A DNA stretch of 64,000 nucleotides from Bacillota bacterium (GTDB lineage: Bacteria; Bacillota; Clostridia; Lachnospirales; Lachnospiraceae), in contig JAEYPP010000015.1 in NCBI GenBank assembly GCA_023410575.1, forward strand, positions 73,707 to 137,706, in the 5' to 3' direction. The position numbers and the translations under genes are program-made. The notes beneath the pieces are model-generated. The model saw only the letters and a list, made by a program, of their open reading frames with translations. It was not told where the DNA came from and ran no database searches. Below, piece by piece: positions 45,587-54,397 of this stretch (position 1 is the first letter of the stretch; the number at the start of each line of letters is the position of its first letter).

Positions 45587-46489
45587 TTACTCCCCAATAT
45601 TTCCCTCTACAAATTCCTCTCCTCGCTCAACCAATTTGCATAAAATATCATAATAAGTTAAATGATCTTCCTGATACTGCAATACCAATTCCGCTATACG
45701 ATTAATTAGTATATCCGCGCGCATTGCTTCCTCATCCAAAGAAGCAGATTCGGCAAAATAATTCTTAATACGTCTACCCTCCAGATATCCGTCTTCTGAT
45801 ACTCCAAGAAATTGTTTTGCTAAGGACGCATCATAACGATGAAAGGCAAACAACAAGCCAATGCAATCTGCTAGTAATTCATCCCACAAGGCATTTACTT
45901 TTTTAGGATATAACTTTCTAGAAATAAAATGAGCACATTCATGATAGACTCTGATTGTTAAAGATTTATCATTCCACTCTGACTCACTTAAGTTTACTTC
46001 TAAAGCATTAATTCCACTATATCCTCCATGACTAACGACGATTATATTATCCTTATAGTTATTTTTATCGGAGGTAAATCGTTTAAATTCCTCCTTCCAT
46101 CCCCACAATAGACCACCCTGATGGAAATACTCCTCCTTGTGCAAATCTATCTTTCTCCAATTAATAATTCCACTTAGGAAAACAGCTCCCATGGATTTTG
46201 GTACCGGCACCAGTTCACCACGGTACATCATTATTTGCACAAATCGCTCAAAATCAGCTCGTTCATATATATAAACAATCTCGACGACTCCTGCAGGTGT
46301 ATCTTCCATAAAGAATTTGTCATGATTCGACCCAAGAAAACCTCTTAACCCATAATCCATTAACTGTAACAAGGCTTCCGGCTTTTTACCTTGATTCACG
46401 ATCTCCGTATATAATTGTGAAACAGATACACCTTCTGCCGGTGTAAGATAAAGCTGATGATATCGTTCAGCCAATTCCTCCATTATCAT
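45587..46489 (-). CDS. putative zinc-metalloprotease-like protein (HExxH)
   Basis: A 300-residue soluble protein with HECAHFISRKLYP near residue 182, an HExxH zinc motif, and DELLADCIGLLFAFHRYD about 23 residues later that could give a third ligand (Glu or Asp). The N-terminal half (GLRGFLGSNHDKFFMEDTPA) is unfamiliar. It starts 12 bp after the second transporter gene. The C39 domain should remove the Nif11 leader, so this protein might trim the product further or degrade it for immunity. No signal peptide. Family uncertain. Confidence 0.65.
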   Translation of the reverse strand: MIMEELAERYHQLYLTPAEGVSVSQLYTEIVNQGKKPEALLQLMDYGLRGFLGSNHDKFFMEDTPAGVVEIVYIYERADFERFVQIMMYRGELVPVPKSMGAVFLSGIINWRKIDLHKEEYFHQGGLLWGWKEEFKRFTSDKNNYKDNIIVVSHGGYSGINALEVNLSESEWNDKSLTIRVYHECAHFISRKLYPKKVNALWDELLADCIGLLFAFHRYDASLAKQFLGVSEDGYLEGRRIKNYFAESASLDEEAMRADILINRIAELVLQYQEDHLTYYDILCKLVERGEEFVEGNIGE

Positions 46490-46501
46490 ATAAGGCTCCT
46501 T

Positions 46502-48709
46502 TTAAGCAATATTATCCTCTTCATTTGGTGTATCTATCTGCTGACGACGTACCAGCTCTGCAAAGTACCCATTTTGTTGAATCAGGTCTTCATACTTTCC
46601 GTCTTCTATAATCTTTCCCTTATCAAGTACGATAATACGATCACATTCTCTTATGGTTGAAAGTCTATGGGCTATAACAATTCTAGTACTTTTTAGTTTT
46701 GATAAAGACTCCGATACCTGCTTCTGAGTAATATTATCCAAAGCTGAAGTAGCCTCATCAAACATCAGTACTTTAGGCTGAGGGGCTATGGCTCTGGCTA
46801 TCATTAACCGCTGTCTTTGACCACCGGATATACCTCCTGACCCTTCACTGATTAAAGTATGCATTTCCATTGGCATGTTTCTGATATCCTCTGCAACTCC
46901 AGCCATTTCCGCTGCTTTCCAGGCTTCTTCAAGATTTAGCCAGGGTGCCGAAATTGTTATATTAGAATAAATGTCTCCGGCGAAAAGTTTTCCGTTCTGC
47001 ATTACTACTCCAATATTACGCCTTAACGATTTAAGATCCACTTTCTCTACGTCCACTCCATCGTAATAGATGGCACCTGTTTTTGGCCTTTCAAATCCTA
47101 AAAGCATACGTAGAAGTGTTGATTTGCCACATCCGGTCTTTCCAACAATTGCGACATACTGACCTCTACGAATCTTTAAACTCAGATCATTTATAATCAG
47201 TGGTCCATCTTCAGTATACTTAAAGGATACATTATTTAATTCTATCTGCCCAGACAGACTATTAACTACTTTTTTATTCATACTTACTTCTGGCTGTGCT
47301 TTTAAAATAGGATCTATCATTTCAATAATAGGTTTTATGTAAGATATCGCAGTTGCTACAGAGGTTAAGGACAATATGGAACCACTTACCAATCCGAAAG
47401 CTACATTAAATGCAACATACTGTGATACTTCTACCACGGAAGAAGCAGCTATTAAATAAATTAATCCGGTACCCAATAACACTATAGTAGTGGAAAATAC
47501 AGATTGAAGTTTTAGAAATAAGGGAGGATTAAACTTGGTAGCAGCTTCTGCGCTATAAAGTTTGGCCCATTTAGAAAAAGCCCTCTTTTCACATCCACTC
47601 AGACGAATTTTCTGTATACCAGAAAATAAAGCAAAAACAATACCCTGTACTTTTGTATTCGCTTCCATCTGCTTTCTTATTAACTTCATTCTAACTTGAA
47701 TACCCAGTACAGCAACACCCAGCTGAATTATAAGAATCCCGATAGCAGGACCCACTAAAGAAGGAGCAAAGGACAACATCTGTGTAAGATATACTAGTGA
47801 GAAAAAAGCAGTAAGACCTACTCCAAATACGATATTACATAAGATTTCTGACAGGGAATTTACGACACTAACTCGTCCTGCCAAACTTCCTGCACTATAA
47901 TCCTTAAAAAACTGTGTTGGCAGATTAACGATACGTGCCATCACTGCGCTCTGTAATGCGATATCCATCTTTGACTTTATTTTTGCCTGAAGTAAAGACT
48001 TTGTAACATTTATCAAAAACGTAGATAAAGAAGCGCCAATCATTAAAAATGAAACGGATAAAACAAGACTTTTCTTCCCAGCAGGTATGATATCTGAAAA
48101 TATCATACTATTTACAGAGGGCAGAATCATTCCAAGTAGAGATACTGCAAGTCCTGCTGCTATTATCATAATACAATCTGCCCGGGATATTGTGGATATG
48201 ATAAATGAAAATAAATCTTTTACAGAAAGAGGTCTCTGGGGCAGGGGTTTATAAAAGCAAATTGCCTCCGGCTGTAGTTTTTTTGCTGTTTTTGAATTAA
48301 CTGAAACAGACATTCCCGTTTCATAATCAAAGAATTTATATCCCCTATTTCCACTTGGTATCAGCGCAGCAACATTACCGGAAAGAGTCTCACAAAGCAT
48401 TGGCCCATTACAATCCTTCCACCAATCACCTTCTAGAGCTACCCTCCGTTTCATGATTCCTGATGGTCTAAGCATATACTCCAGTTGTTCATTAATGTCC
48501 GTTATATTATCTGGTATATCACTAATTACAACATGATAGAATTTACAAATTTCTTCTACAGCACTATGGGTAATAATCCTTTTATTGTTAATAACAAAGG
48601 CTTTTTTTGATTTTCCCATAAGTACAGAAGTCATGTCAAAAAAAGAATTTTCTACACTGTCATTGTCGTTATTTATTCTATCTTTTATTTGTTTGTCAAA
48701 CCAACCCAA
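46502..48709 (-). CDS. NHLM-type ABC transporter, ATP-binding/permease
   Basis: 735 residues. The first ~155 residues form a cytosolic domain without C39 residues; about six membrane helices follow (~165-450, e.g. IMIIAAGLAVSLLGMILPSV), then the ATPase: Walker A GKTGCGKSTLL, signature ISGGQRQRLMIARA, Walker B VLMFDEATSALD, H-loop IAHRLST. It is the second transporter of NHLM-type systems, which export Nif11 or nitrile-hydratase-leader peptides. It begins 13 bp after the C39 transporter gene and probably forms a heteromer with it. Confidence 0.93.
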   Translation of the reverse strand: MGWFDKQIKDRINNDNDSVENSFFDMTSVLMGKSKKAFVINNKRIITHSAVEEICKFYHVVISDIPDNITDINEQLEYMLRPSGIMKRRVALEGDWWKDCNGPMLCETLSGNVAALIPSGNRGYKFFDYETGMSVSVNSKTAKKLQPEAICFYKPLPQRPLSVKDLFSFIISTISRADCIMIIAAGLAVSLLGMILPSVNSMIFSDIIPAGKKSLVLSVSFLMIGASLSTFLINVTKSLLQAKIKSKMDIALQSAVMARIVNLPTQFFKDYSAGSLAGRVSVVNSLSEILCNIVFGVGLTAFFSLVYLTQMLSFAPSLVGPAIGILIIQLGVAVLGIQVRMKLIRKQMEANTKVQGIVFALFSGIQKIRLSGCEKRAFSKWAKLYSAEAATKFNPPLFLKLQSVFSTTIVLLGTGLIYLIAASSVVEVSQYVAFNVAFGLVSGSILSLTSVATAISYIKPIIEMIDPILKAQPEVSMNKKVVNSLSGQIELNNVSFKYTEDGPLIINDLSLKIRRGQYVAIVGKTGCGKSTLLRMLLGFERPKTGAIYYDGVDVEKVDLKSLRRNIGVVMQNGKLFAGDIYSNITISAPWLNLEEAWKAAEMAGVAEDIRNMPMEMHTLISEGSGGISGGQRQRLMIARAIAPQPKVLMFDEATSALDNITQKQVSESLSKLKSTRIVIAHRLSTIRECDRIIVLDKGKIIEDGKYEDLIQQNGYFAELVRRQQIDTPNEEDNIA

Positions 48710-48722
48710 AATCTCATCTCCT

Positions 48723-50900
48723 CTATTCTACTGCAATCAGTTTCGCATACATTCCACCGTTGCTATATAGTTCGTCGTGGGTACCTCTTTCAACAACCTT
48801 ACCTCTATCCATAACTATAATTTCGTCACAATCACGTATTGTGGAAAGACGATGTGCTATAATGATACAGGTAACACCTCTGTCTTTGATCGCTTTGGTA
48901 ACTTCATATTCCGTTTTTGCATCAAGAGCTGAGGTTGCTTCATCCAGTATTACAATAGTCGGATCCTGAGCCAGTACACGGGCAATTTCAAATCTCTGGC
49001 GCTGACCGCCGCTGAAATTCTTACCACCTTCTGCTACTTTATAATTGTATCCTCCATCACGCAACATAATGTCCTCATGTATCTGGGCATCTCTTGCCGC
49101 CATTATCATCTCAAAATCTTCGATGGTGTTATCCCACATTTTAATGTTATCTAAAATACTATCTTCGAACATAGTAATATCCTGATCTACCACTGCCAGT
49201 GATCCGGTGAATACTTCTCTTGGTATCTCCTCTCTAAGTTTACCATCAAAGAGAATATCTCCTTCCCAAGGCTTGTATAAGCCAGATATCAATTTTGCCA
49301 GTGTCGATTTTCCACAACCGGAGGTTCCTACAAAGGCTACCTTTGAACCTGGTTTTAGTGTCATACTAAAATCAGAAATTAAGGGGGGGGCTAGTTTGGA
49401 ATAGCCAAACGTTATATTTTTGAGTTCCACATTACCCTGTAATTTTTCAAAATCAGTTTTTTCAATAATTTGGGCCTCCGTATCCTCTATATCTGACTTA
49501 TATTTCATTACATCCTCAATTCGTTCCATGGAGGTTCTCATTTCCTGAACTTTCTGTCCTACATCAATGAGCCCATTTACTGGTTGTAAAAAGGAGGTTA
49601 AAAAGGATTGAAAAGCCAACAGCATACCCACCGTAAAGTTGCCTGTCATAATCAGGTATACTCCCATAGCGAGAATAACGATTCCAGAAAGCTGTTGAAG
49701 TAAGGAAGGAATTGCACCTAAAAGTTCATTCACAAATACAAAATTTACAGTAGATTTGTTTACTGCTGCATGAATACCAGACCATCTTTCATAATATCCG
49801 TTCTCGGCACCAGCAGCCTTAATTGTTTCTATCATTTCGATACCGGAAACTGATAAGGACTGTAATTTACCCTGATCTCTCATTTGTGTCCTGGTAAGAT
49901 TAATCCTTTTAGCGGATAAATATTTAGCAACGAATAAATTTAATGCGATAGTTCCAATACCAATAACCGTTAAGATTATACTATATCGAAGCATAACAAT
50001 AAAATAGAACACCAGCAGTACCAGATTAAGTAATATGGGTGATAGCTTCGAAACTAAAGTTTCTGCCACTTCATCATTGGAATTCTGGCGCCCTGCTATA
50101 TCGCCTGCCATTCGCTGAGAAAAGAATTCCATGGAGAGGCGCAGGGTATGCCACATAAACTGTGCATTCGAAACCATGGATAATTTACCTTTTATCTTTA
50201 ATAAATAAATTTCATTTATAGCGCCTGTAATGAGCTGGAAGATTACAATCCCCGTAAATGCAGCAAGAAAAGGATATAACCAGTTTCGATTCTCACCGGT
50301 AAGTATATTATCCGTAAATATTCGTGAAAATGCAGGAGTTAATATCCCGGAAAATGCTGTTAAAAGACCGGCAAACATAACAAATAGAATAGGCATTAAG
50401 GTACCTTTTAACCTGGAACCAGTAAATTCTATTATACTTTTTGGCTTACCTCCTTTTACAAAATCACTACTGGGAAAAAACTGCATACATATCCCAGTAA
50501 AAGAATGGTCAAATTCCTCCGCTGATATAATAACAGTACCCTTTGCCGGATCATTTATTACAGCCTTATCACCTTTAAACCCGTTTAAAACAACAAAGTG
50601 ATTAAAATTCCAGTGTATAATAGCAGGATATGTAACCTTTGTCTTAACAAAATCAATACCACATCGATTCGCTTTCGTCTGAAAACCATAAGCTTTAGCA
50701 GCCTTTACTATATTTGATGCATTGCTTCCATCCCTGGAAACACCGCAATCACTTCTTACCTGTTCCAGAGGTACCCATTTACCATGGTAAGCCAAAATCA
50801 TATCCAAACTGGCTGCGCCACATTCCAGTGCTTCCATCTGCATGATAACTGGTACCTTTACCAGTTTTTTGGGTTTTGGCACCTTTAATTCATTCTGCAT
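48723..50900 (-). CDS. NHLM-type peptidase C39 ABC transporter (PCAT)
   Basis: 725 residues. The N-terminal C39 protease has the catalytic Cys27 (MQMEALECGAAS), oxyanion Gln21, His101 (NFNHFVVLNG) and Asp117 (INDPAKG). Six membrane helices follow (~160-440), then the ATPase: GTSGCGKSTLAKL, FSGGQRQRFEIARVL, IVILDEATSALD. PCATs cut leaders after Gly-Gly and export the core, and the precursor at 38944 has that site. A run of eight G in the coding sequence near 49383 (plus-strand view) encodes Pro-Pro and is a slippage-prone spot, but the frame is intact. Confidence 0.95.
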   Translation of the reverse strand: MQNELKVPKPKKLVKVPVIMQMEALECGAASLDMILAYHGKWVPLEQVRSDCGVSRDGSNASNIVKAAKAYGFQTKANRCGIDFVKTKVTYPAIIHWNFNHFVVLNGFKGDKAVINDPAKGTVIISAEEFDHSFTGICMQFFPSSDFVKGGKPKSIIEFTGSRLKGTLMPILFVMFAGLLTAFSGILTPAFSRIFTDNILTGENRNWLYPFLAAFTGIVIFQLITGAINEIYLLKIKGKLSMVSNAQFMWHTLRLSMEFFSQRMAGDIAGRQNSNDEVAETLVSKLSPILLNLVLLVFYFIVMLRYSIILTVIGIGTIALNLFVAKYLSAKRINLTRTQMRDQGKLQSLSVSGIEMIETIKAAGAENGYYERWSGIHAAVNKSTVNFVFVNELLGAIPSLLQQLSGIVILAMGVYLIMTGNFTVGMLLAFQSFLTSFLQPVNGLIDVGQKVQEMRTSMERIEDVMKYKSDIEDTEAQIIEKTDFEKLQGNVELKNITFGYSKLAPPLISDFSMTLKPGSKVAFVGTSGCGKSTLAKLISGLYKPWEGDILFDGKLREEIPREVFTGSLAVVDQDITMFEDSILDNIKMWDNTIEDFEMIMAARDAQIHEDIMLRDGGYNYKVAEGGKNFSGGQRQRFEIARVLAQDPTIVILDEATSALDAKTEYEVTKAIKDRGVTCIIIAHRLSTIRDCDEIIVMDRGKVVERGTHDELYSNGGMYAKLIAVE

Positions 50901-50934
50901 TTTAATTTGCCTCCAAAATTAGATTGCTATGTCA

Positions 50935-51456
50935 CTAATTTAATATAAAATCAATTGGTTTCACTTCTGAAGTAATCAATGTAACATCTGCTAAGGTATT
51001 ATCTGGTATAGAAGAATCTTCATCCAGTTTTATGGTTACAATATATACATAATTGTCCTGCACTAAATTGTTAATCATCCAATCACTTCCTAGTAAACTA
51101 GCAATCTCCTCTGCCGAATATGGATTCTGACTAATCTCAGTAACCGTCCCACTAATATCAGTTTGTATCTCCTGAGGGGGAACAATTTTGGATTTACATC
51201 CTATTATATCCGAGCTTATATTGCTTGTACCAATATAACAAGTCACCGTTCTCTCATCAGTAATAACACCCTTCACCGTCATAGTCTTTGGAAGGGTTCC
51301 AGTAGCTCCCCATACGCATACACCTACAACTAGGGCAAATAATGCCAGCATAACAAGCCATATACTAGGGTTAGAAACCTTAATATAATCATTTAGTTTT
51401 TCCGGGGATGCAACTCTGTCCAGACTTTCTTGTCTAAATATACTTTTCTTGTCCAT
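50935..51456 (-). CDS. short NHLM secretion (HlyD-like) protein
   Basis: A 173-residue membrane-fusion-type protein: cytosolic start (MDKKSIFRQESLDRVASPEK, then LNDYIKVSNPS), one helix (~31-52, WLVMLALFALVVGVCVWGAT), and a short beta-barrel-like outside part (VKGVITDERTVTCYIGT; VPPQEIQTDISGTVTEIS). NHLM secretion proteins start with the same LDRVASPEKLN-type phrase. It lacks the long coiled coil of full HlyD proteins, as fits a Gram-positive envelope. It lies 34 bp before the PCAT gene. Confidence 0.85.
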   Translation of the reverse strand: MDKKSIFRQESLDRVASPEKLNDYIKVSNPSIWLVMLALFALVVGVCVWGATGTLPKTMTVKGVITDERTVTCYIGTSNISSDIIGCKSKIVPPQEIQTDISGTVTEISQNPYSAEEIASLLGSDWMINNLVQDNYVYIVTIKLDEDSSIPDNTLADVTLITSEVKPIDFILN

Positions 51457-51478
51457 TCTTTCTTCTCCTTACCGTCAT

Positions 51479-52174
51479 TTATTTCTTATTAATTTCAGAA
51501 ATAGCAAGTGGATTTTCTTCCTGGTCTTTTAATATACCACCAGCAGCTAAAAAGAGATCTTTATCATCTAAACACTCAGAATCCTCCATTGCTTGTAAAA
51601 AGGATTGCTTAAATACAAGGTCTGATCTTTCATAACGGTTATGTCCTGGTAATTGTTTCTTATATTTCCAACACTTAATTGCTTCATCTAATGATTTCCC
51701 GCTATTATCGGCAAAAAAATCTCTAATATATGTATTATATTCAAATTGCTTCTCTATGGAGGTCTTATTATTCTTCTTATGTTCTATTATTTTATCATAG
51801 GCTTCGATTGCTTCTCTATAAGTTTTACCAGCATTACTTTTTAACCATTTCTGAAAAGTAACATTAAACGAAAAACTCTTTCCAATATGCTCCTTAAAAA
51901 ATACTCTATGCTTTTCGGAACAGATAAAGTTTGTTTCAATCTCTGTATCTTCATTAATATTGTCGATCGACACTTTTTGTTTCTTAGTAGCTGAAGCAAT
52001 AAGCGTTTCTCCAGTATCTAAAAAATAAGCGATTCTCTCTGTTAGTTCTAATTTCCCACCAGACATTGGCAATCTATTTTCTCTACAAAACTCCACTAAT
52101 TCCTCTTTTAAATAATAGAAGTTACGAAATATCTCACTATCTAAATGTTTATCTAAATTGGGACGTTGTTGCAT
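51479..52174 (-). CDS. SAP-domain protein (DUF6434-like)
   Basis: 231 residues from ATG 52174 (GAGGAGG, 6 nt upstream). The N-terminus (LKEELVEFCRENRLPMSGGK, LELTERIAYFLDTG) is a SAP helix-extension-helix, usually a DNA- or RNA-binding module. The rest holds repeating KWLKSNAGKTYREAIEAYD- and IRDFFADNSGKSLDEAIKCW-type helices of the DUF6434 kind. It overlaps the micropeptide gene by 26 bp and leads the exporter genes. It could be a regulator of the cluster, but SAP/DUF6434 proteins also occur elsewhere with no known role. Confidence 0.75.
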   Translation of the reverse strand: MQQRPNLDKHLDSEIFRNFYYLKEELVEFCRENRLPMSGGKLELTERIAYFLDTGETLIASATKKQKVSIDNINEDTEIETNFICSEKHRVFFKEHIGKSFSFNVTFQKWLKSNAGKTYREAIEAYDKIIEHKKNNKTSIEKQFEYNTYIRDFFADNSGKSLDEAIKCWKYKKQLPGHNRYERSDLVFKQSFLQAMEDSECLDDKDLFLAAGGILKDQEENPLAISEINKK

Positions 52175-52307
52175 ACAATACCTCCTCAGCATCAATACTG
52201 AATTGTCTCAATGTCAGCTTTGAATTTCTCTTACAGAGAAATACTGACGTCGGTCCATCAGCTCCACCTATAATAGAAACAGCACTTGCACTCTTTTTCA
52301 TAAACAC
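52149..52307 (-). CDS. micropeptide with IIGGADGPTS motif at operon head
   Basis: A ~52-residue frame begins at GTG 52307, 6 nt after GGAGG (an in-frame ATG follows at 52301), and ends at 52149 inside the next gene. It reads MFMKKSASAVSIIGGADGPT then SVFLCKRNSKLTLRQF. SIIGGADGPTSVF is the conserved ion-site phrase of sodium-pumping decarboxylase beta subunits (OadB/GcdB), yet here it stands alone in a tiny basic peptide. I recall that clostridial genomes contain similar small ORFs mis-named as decarboxylase subunits. Its place as first gene of a peptide-export operon suggests a signal or second exported peptide. Function unknown. Confidence 0.75.
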   Translation of the reverse strand: MFMKKSASAVSIIGGADGPTSVFLCKRNSKLTLRQFSIDAEEVLYATTSQFR

Positions 52308-52407
52308 TTACATCCTCCAGTATAAATAATCAGCACCATAACTTATCCACAAAAAAACTAAATTTGCTGTCCCTATCGCATTGTAATTCTCCTAAATCAG
52401 AATTTAT

Positions 52408-52462
52408 TTTACATTTTTATGTAAATTAATTGTAACATTAATTATATTTTTTTACAATTAAT
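52408..52462. promoter_or_regulatory. AT-rich nested inverted repeats upstream of the export operon
   Basis: A 7-bp palindrome TTTACAT-TTTT-ATGTAAA (52408-52425) partly overlaps an 11-bp inverted repeat ATTAATTGTAA (52425-52435) / TTACAATTAAT (52452-52462) with a 16-nt spacer. The block lies ~100-155 bp before the micropeptide start, as expected for a regulated promoter. Region 52310-52500 otherwise contains no gene. Confidence 0.5.
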
Positions 52463-52504
52463 ATGTAAATTTTCGACAAGATATCTAACATTTTTTTCTA
52501 AGTA

Positions 52505-52532
52505 CCCTTGCAGACAACCTGATTTCGAGTCA
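52505..52532 (-). repeat. tRNA-Ser fragment (anticodon and variable arm)
   Basis: 28 bases match 26 of 28 positions of the intact tRNA-Ser(CGA) at 62177-62262, covering its anticodon arm and variable arm (CCCTTGC.GACAAC.TGATTT and on). The acceptor and T arms are absent. It lies at the junction between the peptide cluster and the GC-richer island. Confidence 0.7.
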
Positions 52533-52623
52533 GTATTTATACTGCTTATTTACTGGGTTTAGGTGTCTTTTGACTATCGTTACTTTGAGGTATTATCCTG
52601 TTATTTAACTTATTATTGATTTT

Positions 52624-52979
52624 ATGAAAACAGAAACTAATAAGGCATTATATGCAATTGGGGAAGAAGTATATAAGAATATGGATGATATATCAGAACA
52701 AGATGCACTAAAGATAAGATTGAGTGCTCGTATGGTAAAAGATGTGCACACGATTAGAAATGTAGCTGTATTTGTTGCGATATTAATATCATTAGTATTA
52801 TATTGGGATTTATTGCATTGCTATGAGTACTGTAGAAGATGAATACATCGAACTAACGAAACGCAATCTTTACTACTTCCGGCCGATGAATTACAGGATC
52901 AAGGTAAGATAATTAATACAAATGAGATAGCTGGCAAATTTTATGTAGGGAGAACCATTCAGACATTGAATGAATCGTA
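52624..52979 (+). pseudogene. decayed small membrane-protein gene(s)
   Basis: A 72-residue frame (52624-52842) starts MKTETNKALYAIGEEVYKN, has one helix (HTIRNVAVFVAILISLVLYW) and ends in an unlikely tail; a shift near 52800 would give LGFIALL then stop. Just after it another frame reads LLLPADELQDQGKIINTNE and IAGKFYVGRTIQTLNES to 52979. There is no good ribosome site. I read it as remnants of one or two genes. Confidence 0.35.
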
Positions 52980-53031
52980 AATTAGTATCAGTGTCATGTA
53001 AGAACCACAAAACTAGATGAAGAAATTTATT

Positions 53032-53062
53032 GCCCCTTAGCATAACTGAGGGGCATTTTTTC
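53032..53062 (+). terminator. rho-independent terminator
   Basis: GCCCCTTAG / CTGAGGGGC (53032-53040, 53046-53054) with a 5-nt loop and a T-run. It points on the plus strand, after the decayed region, and sits 40 bp from the end of the converging histidine kinase gene. Confidence 0.75.
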
Positions 53063-53101
53063 ACGTCTAATACAGCGAGTATAAAGGGAGGTCTCCAACT
53101 C

Positions 53102-54373
53102 TTATGCAGTGGCCTGAAATATAAACCAGCCGTCCTTAACCGAAAACTGATATACACCACCATGCTTTTCCACAATATGAGCTATGCTTTTTGTGCCAAA
53201 GCCATGCCCCTGCTCTTGTGATACTGGGAGTCCTTGATGGAATATCGGCTCTGCCCGATAGCTATTATGTAGATCAATGCACAGCTTATTATTTTTGGAA
53301 AACATACGCAGTCGGATGATGCGTTTTTTACTGTCAGGTATCTGCTCACAGGCATGGATGGCATTTTCCAGAGCGTTTGACAAGAGCGAGCAAAGCTCAG
53401 TATCGCTAAAGGGAAGCAGATCAGGTAGTTTCGCATCCACCGTCAGCATGATTTCCGCTTGTTTCGCTTTCGTAGCGAAAGCGGACAAAATCAGGTTGAC
53501 GGTTTCGTTTTCACAAAAGCGTGTTGGCGTGATGGAATCCATATCGGACTGGGCAGTTCGTAGGTACTCTTTAATTCCCTCGATGTGTTCCTTGGAAGCC
53601 AGCCCTTGTAAAAGCGTAAAATGATGGCGCATATCATGCCGATAGGAAGCGGCGTTGTGCTGTAACTGCCGCAGAGAAGCAAACTCTGTCTGCGCCAATC
53701 TAAACTGTGTATCCAGCATATCCTTTTCTCTTTGAAGGCTTGCCTGTTTTTGTATCTCAGTATAGTAAAGGATAATAAACACAAAAAAGAAAACGGATAT
53801 TACTGAGGGCATGAACTGTACCGCCCATTTGGTGTCGTTGTAAAGCACATTGGTATAGAATTCGGTAGCGTAGTCGGACAGATAGAAAAAAAGCGGAACC
53901 CCACCTAAAAATACGCAGGATTTAGTGGACACCTCCATAAGATGCCGGACGGAAACTGCCACATACTTCTTCAGGAAATAGTAGAATAAAAATATCGCCC
54001 CAACATAAAAAATATGGTCCGCAAGTCTGCTATCGAAAGCAGCTCCTGCAATGAGACCGAACCAGTATGGTACTTGACAGCAAAGATAACCGCAAAGCAC
54101 GCTGACGGCGGAGATAAGCCACGGACGTTTATAGTATAAAGAGAATATCACGATCAGTGGCAGATGGATAATCAGCGGATACAGCTTTGATGTCAGATTT
54201 AAGCCCAAAAGCCACCAACTGGAGGTTTGAACGAAAAGGAAAAAGACACAGAGCAAACCGATAGTGAACCTGTTTTTCTTTGTGGGTTCTATTCCCGCAA
54301 AGCGAACCGTTACCGTGATGCCAAAGATTAGAGAAACCCCAAATCGTAAAAGTCCTATCACTATTACTGCCAC
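53102..54373 (-). CDS. AgrC-like GHKL sensor histidine kinase
   Basis: 423 residues: six or so membrane helices (~1-210), a linker with LRQLQHNAASYRHDMRHHFT (the phospho-His in the HDMRHH context of the HPK10 class), N-box SNALENAIHACEQI and a short G-box HGFGTKSIAHIVEKHGG. HPK10 kinases usually sense peptides and pair with LytTR regulators, here the gene 24 bp upstream. Codon use is GC-richer than in the peptide cluster. The cognate peptide gene (AgrD/AgrB type) is not visible; the micropeptide at 52149 is 1.8 kb away. Confidence 0.92.
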   Translation of the reverse strand: MAVIVIGLLRFGVSLIFGITVTVRFAGIEPTKKNRFTIGLLCVFFLFVQTSSWWLLGLNLTSKLYPLIIHLPLIVIFSLYYKRPWLISAVSVLCGYLCCQVPYWFGLIAGAAFDSRLADHIFYVGAIFLFYYFLKKYVAVSVRHLMEVSTKSCVFLGGVPLFFYLSDYATEFYTNVLYNDTKWAVQFMPSVISVFFFVFIILYYTEIQKQASLQREKDMLDTQFRLAQTEFASLRQLQHNAASYRHDMRHHFTLLQGLASKEHIEGIKEYLRTAQSDMDSITPTRFCENETVNLILSAFATKAKQAEIMLTVDAKLPDLLPFSDTELCSLLSNALENAIHACEQIPDSKKRIIRLRMFSKNNKLCIDLHNSYRAEPIFHQGLPVSQEQGHGFGTKSIAHIVEKHGGVYQFSVKDGWFIFQATA

Positions 54374-54397
54374 TTTAAAGCACCTCCCTCCATGCGT

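Noticed and set aside
49383..49390. Run of eight G in the PCAT gene as a frameshift
   Set aside because: The protein frame is continuous through it and the ATPase domain after it is complete; noted only as a possible slippage site.
53182..53624. Open frames on both strands inside the AgrC-like kinase gene
   Set aside because: Shadow frames caused by the GC-richer codon use; the kinase frame has all family motifs.
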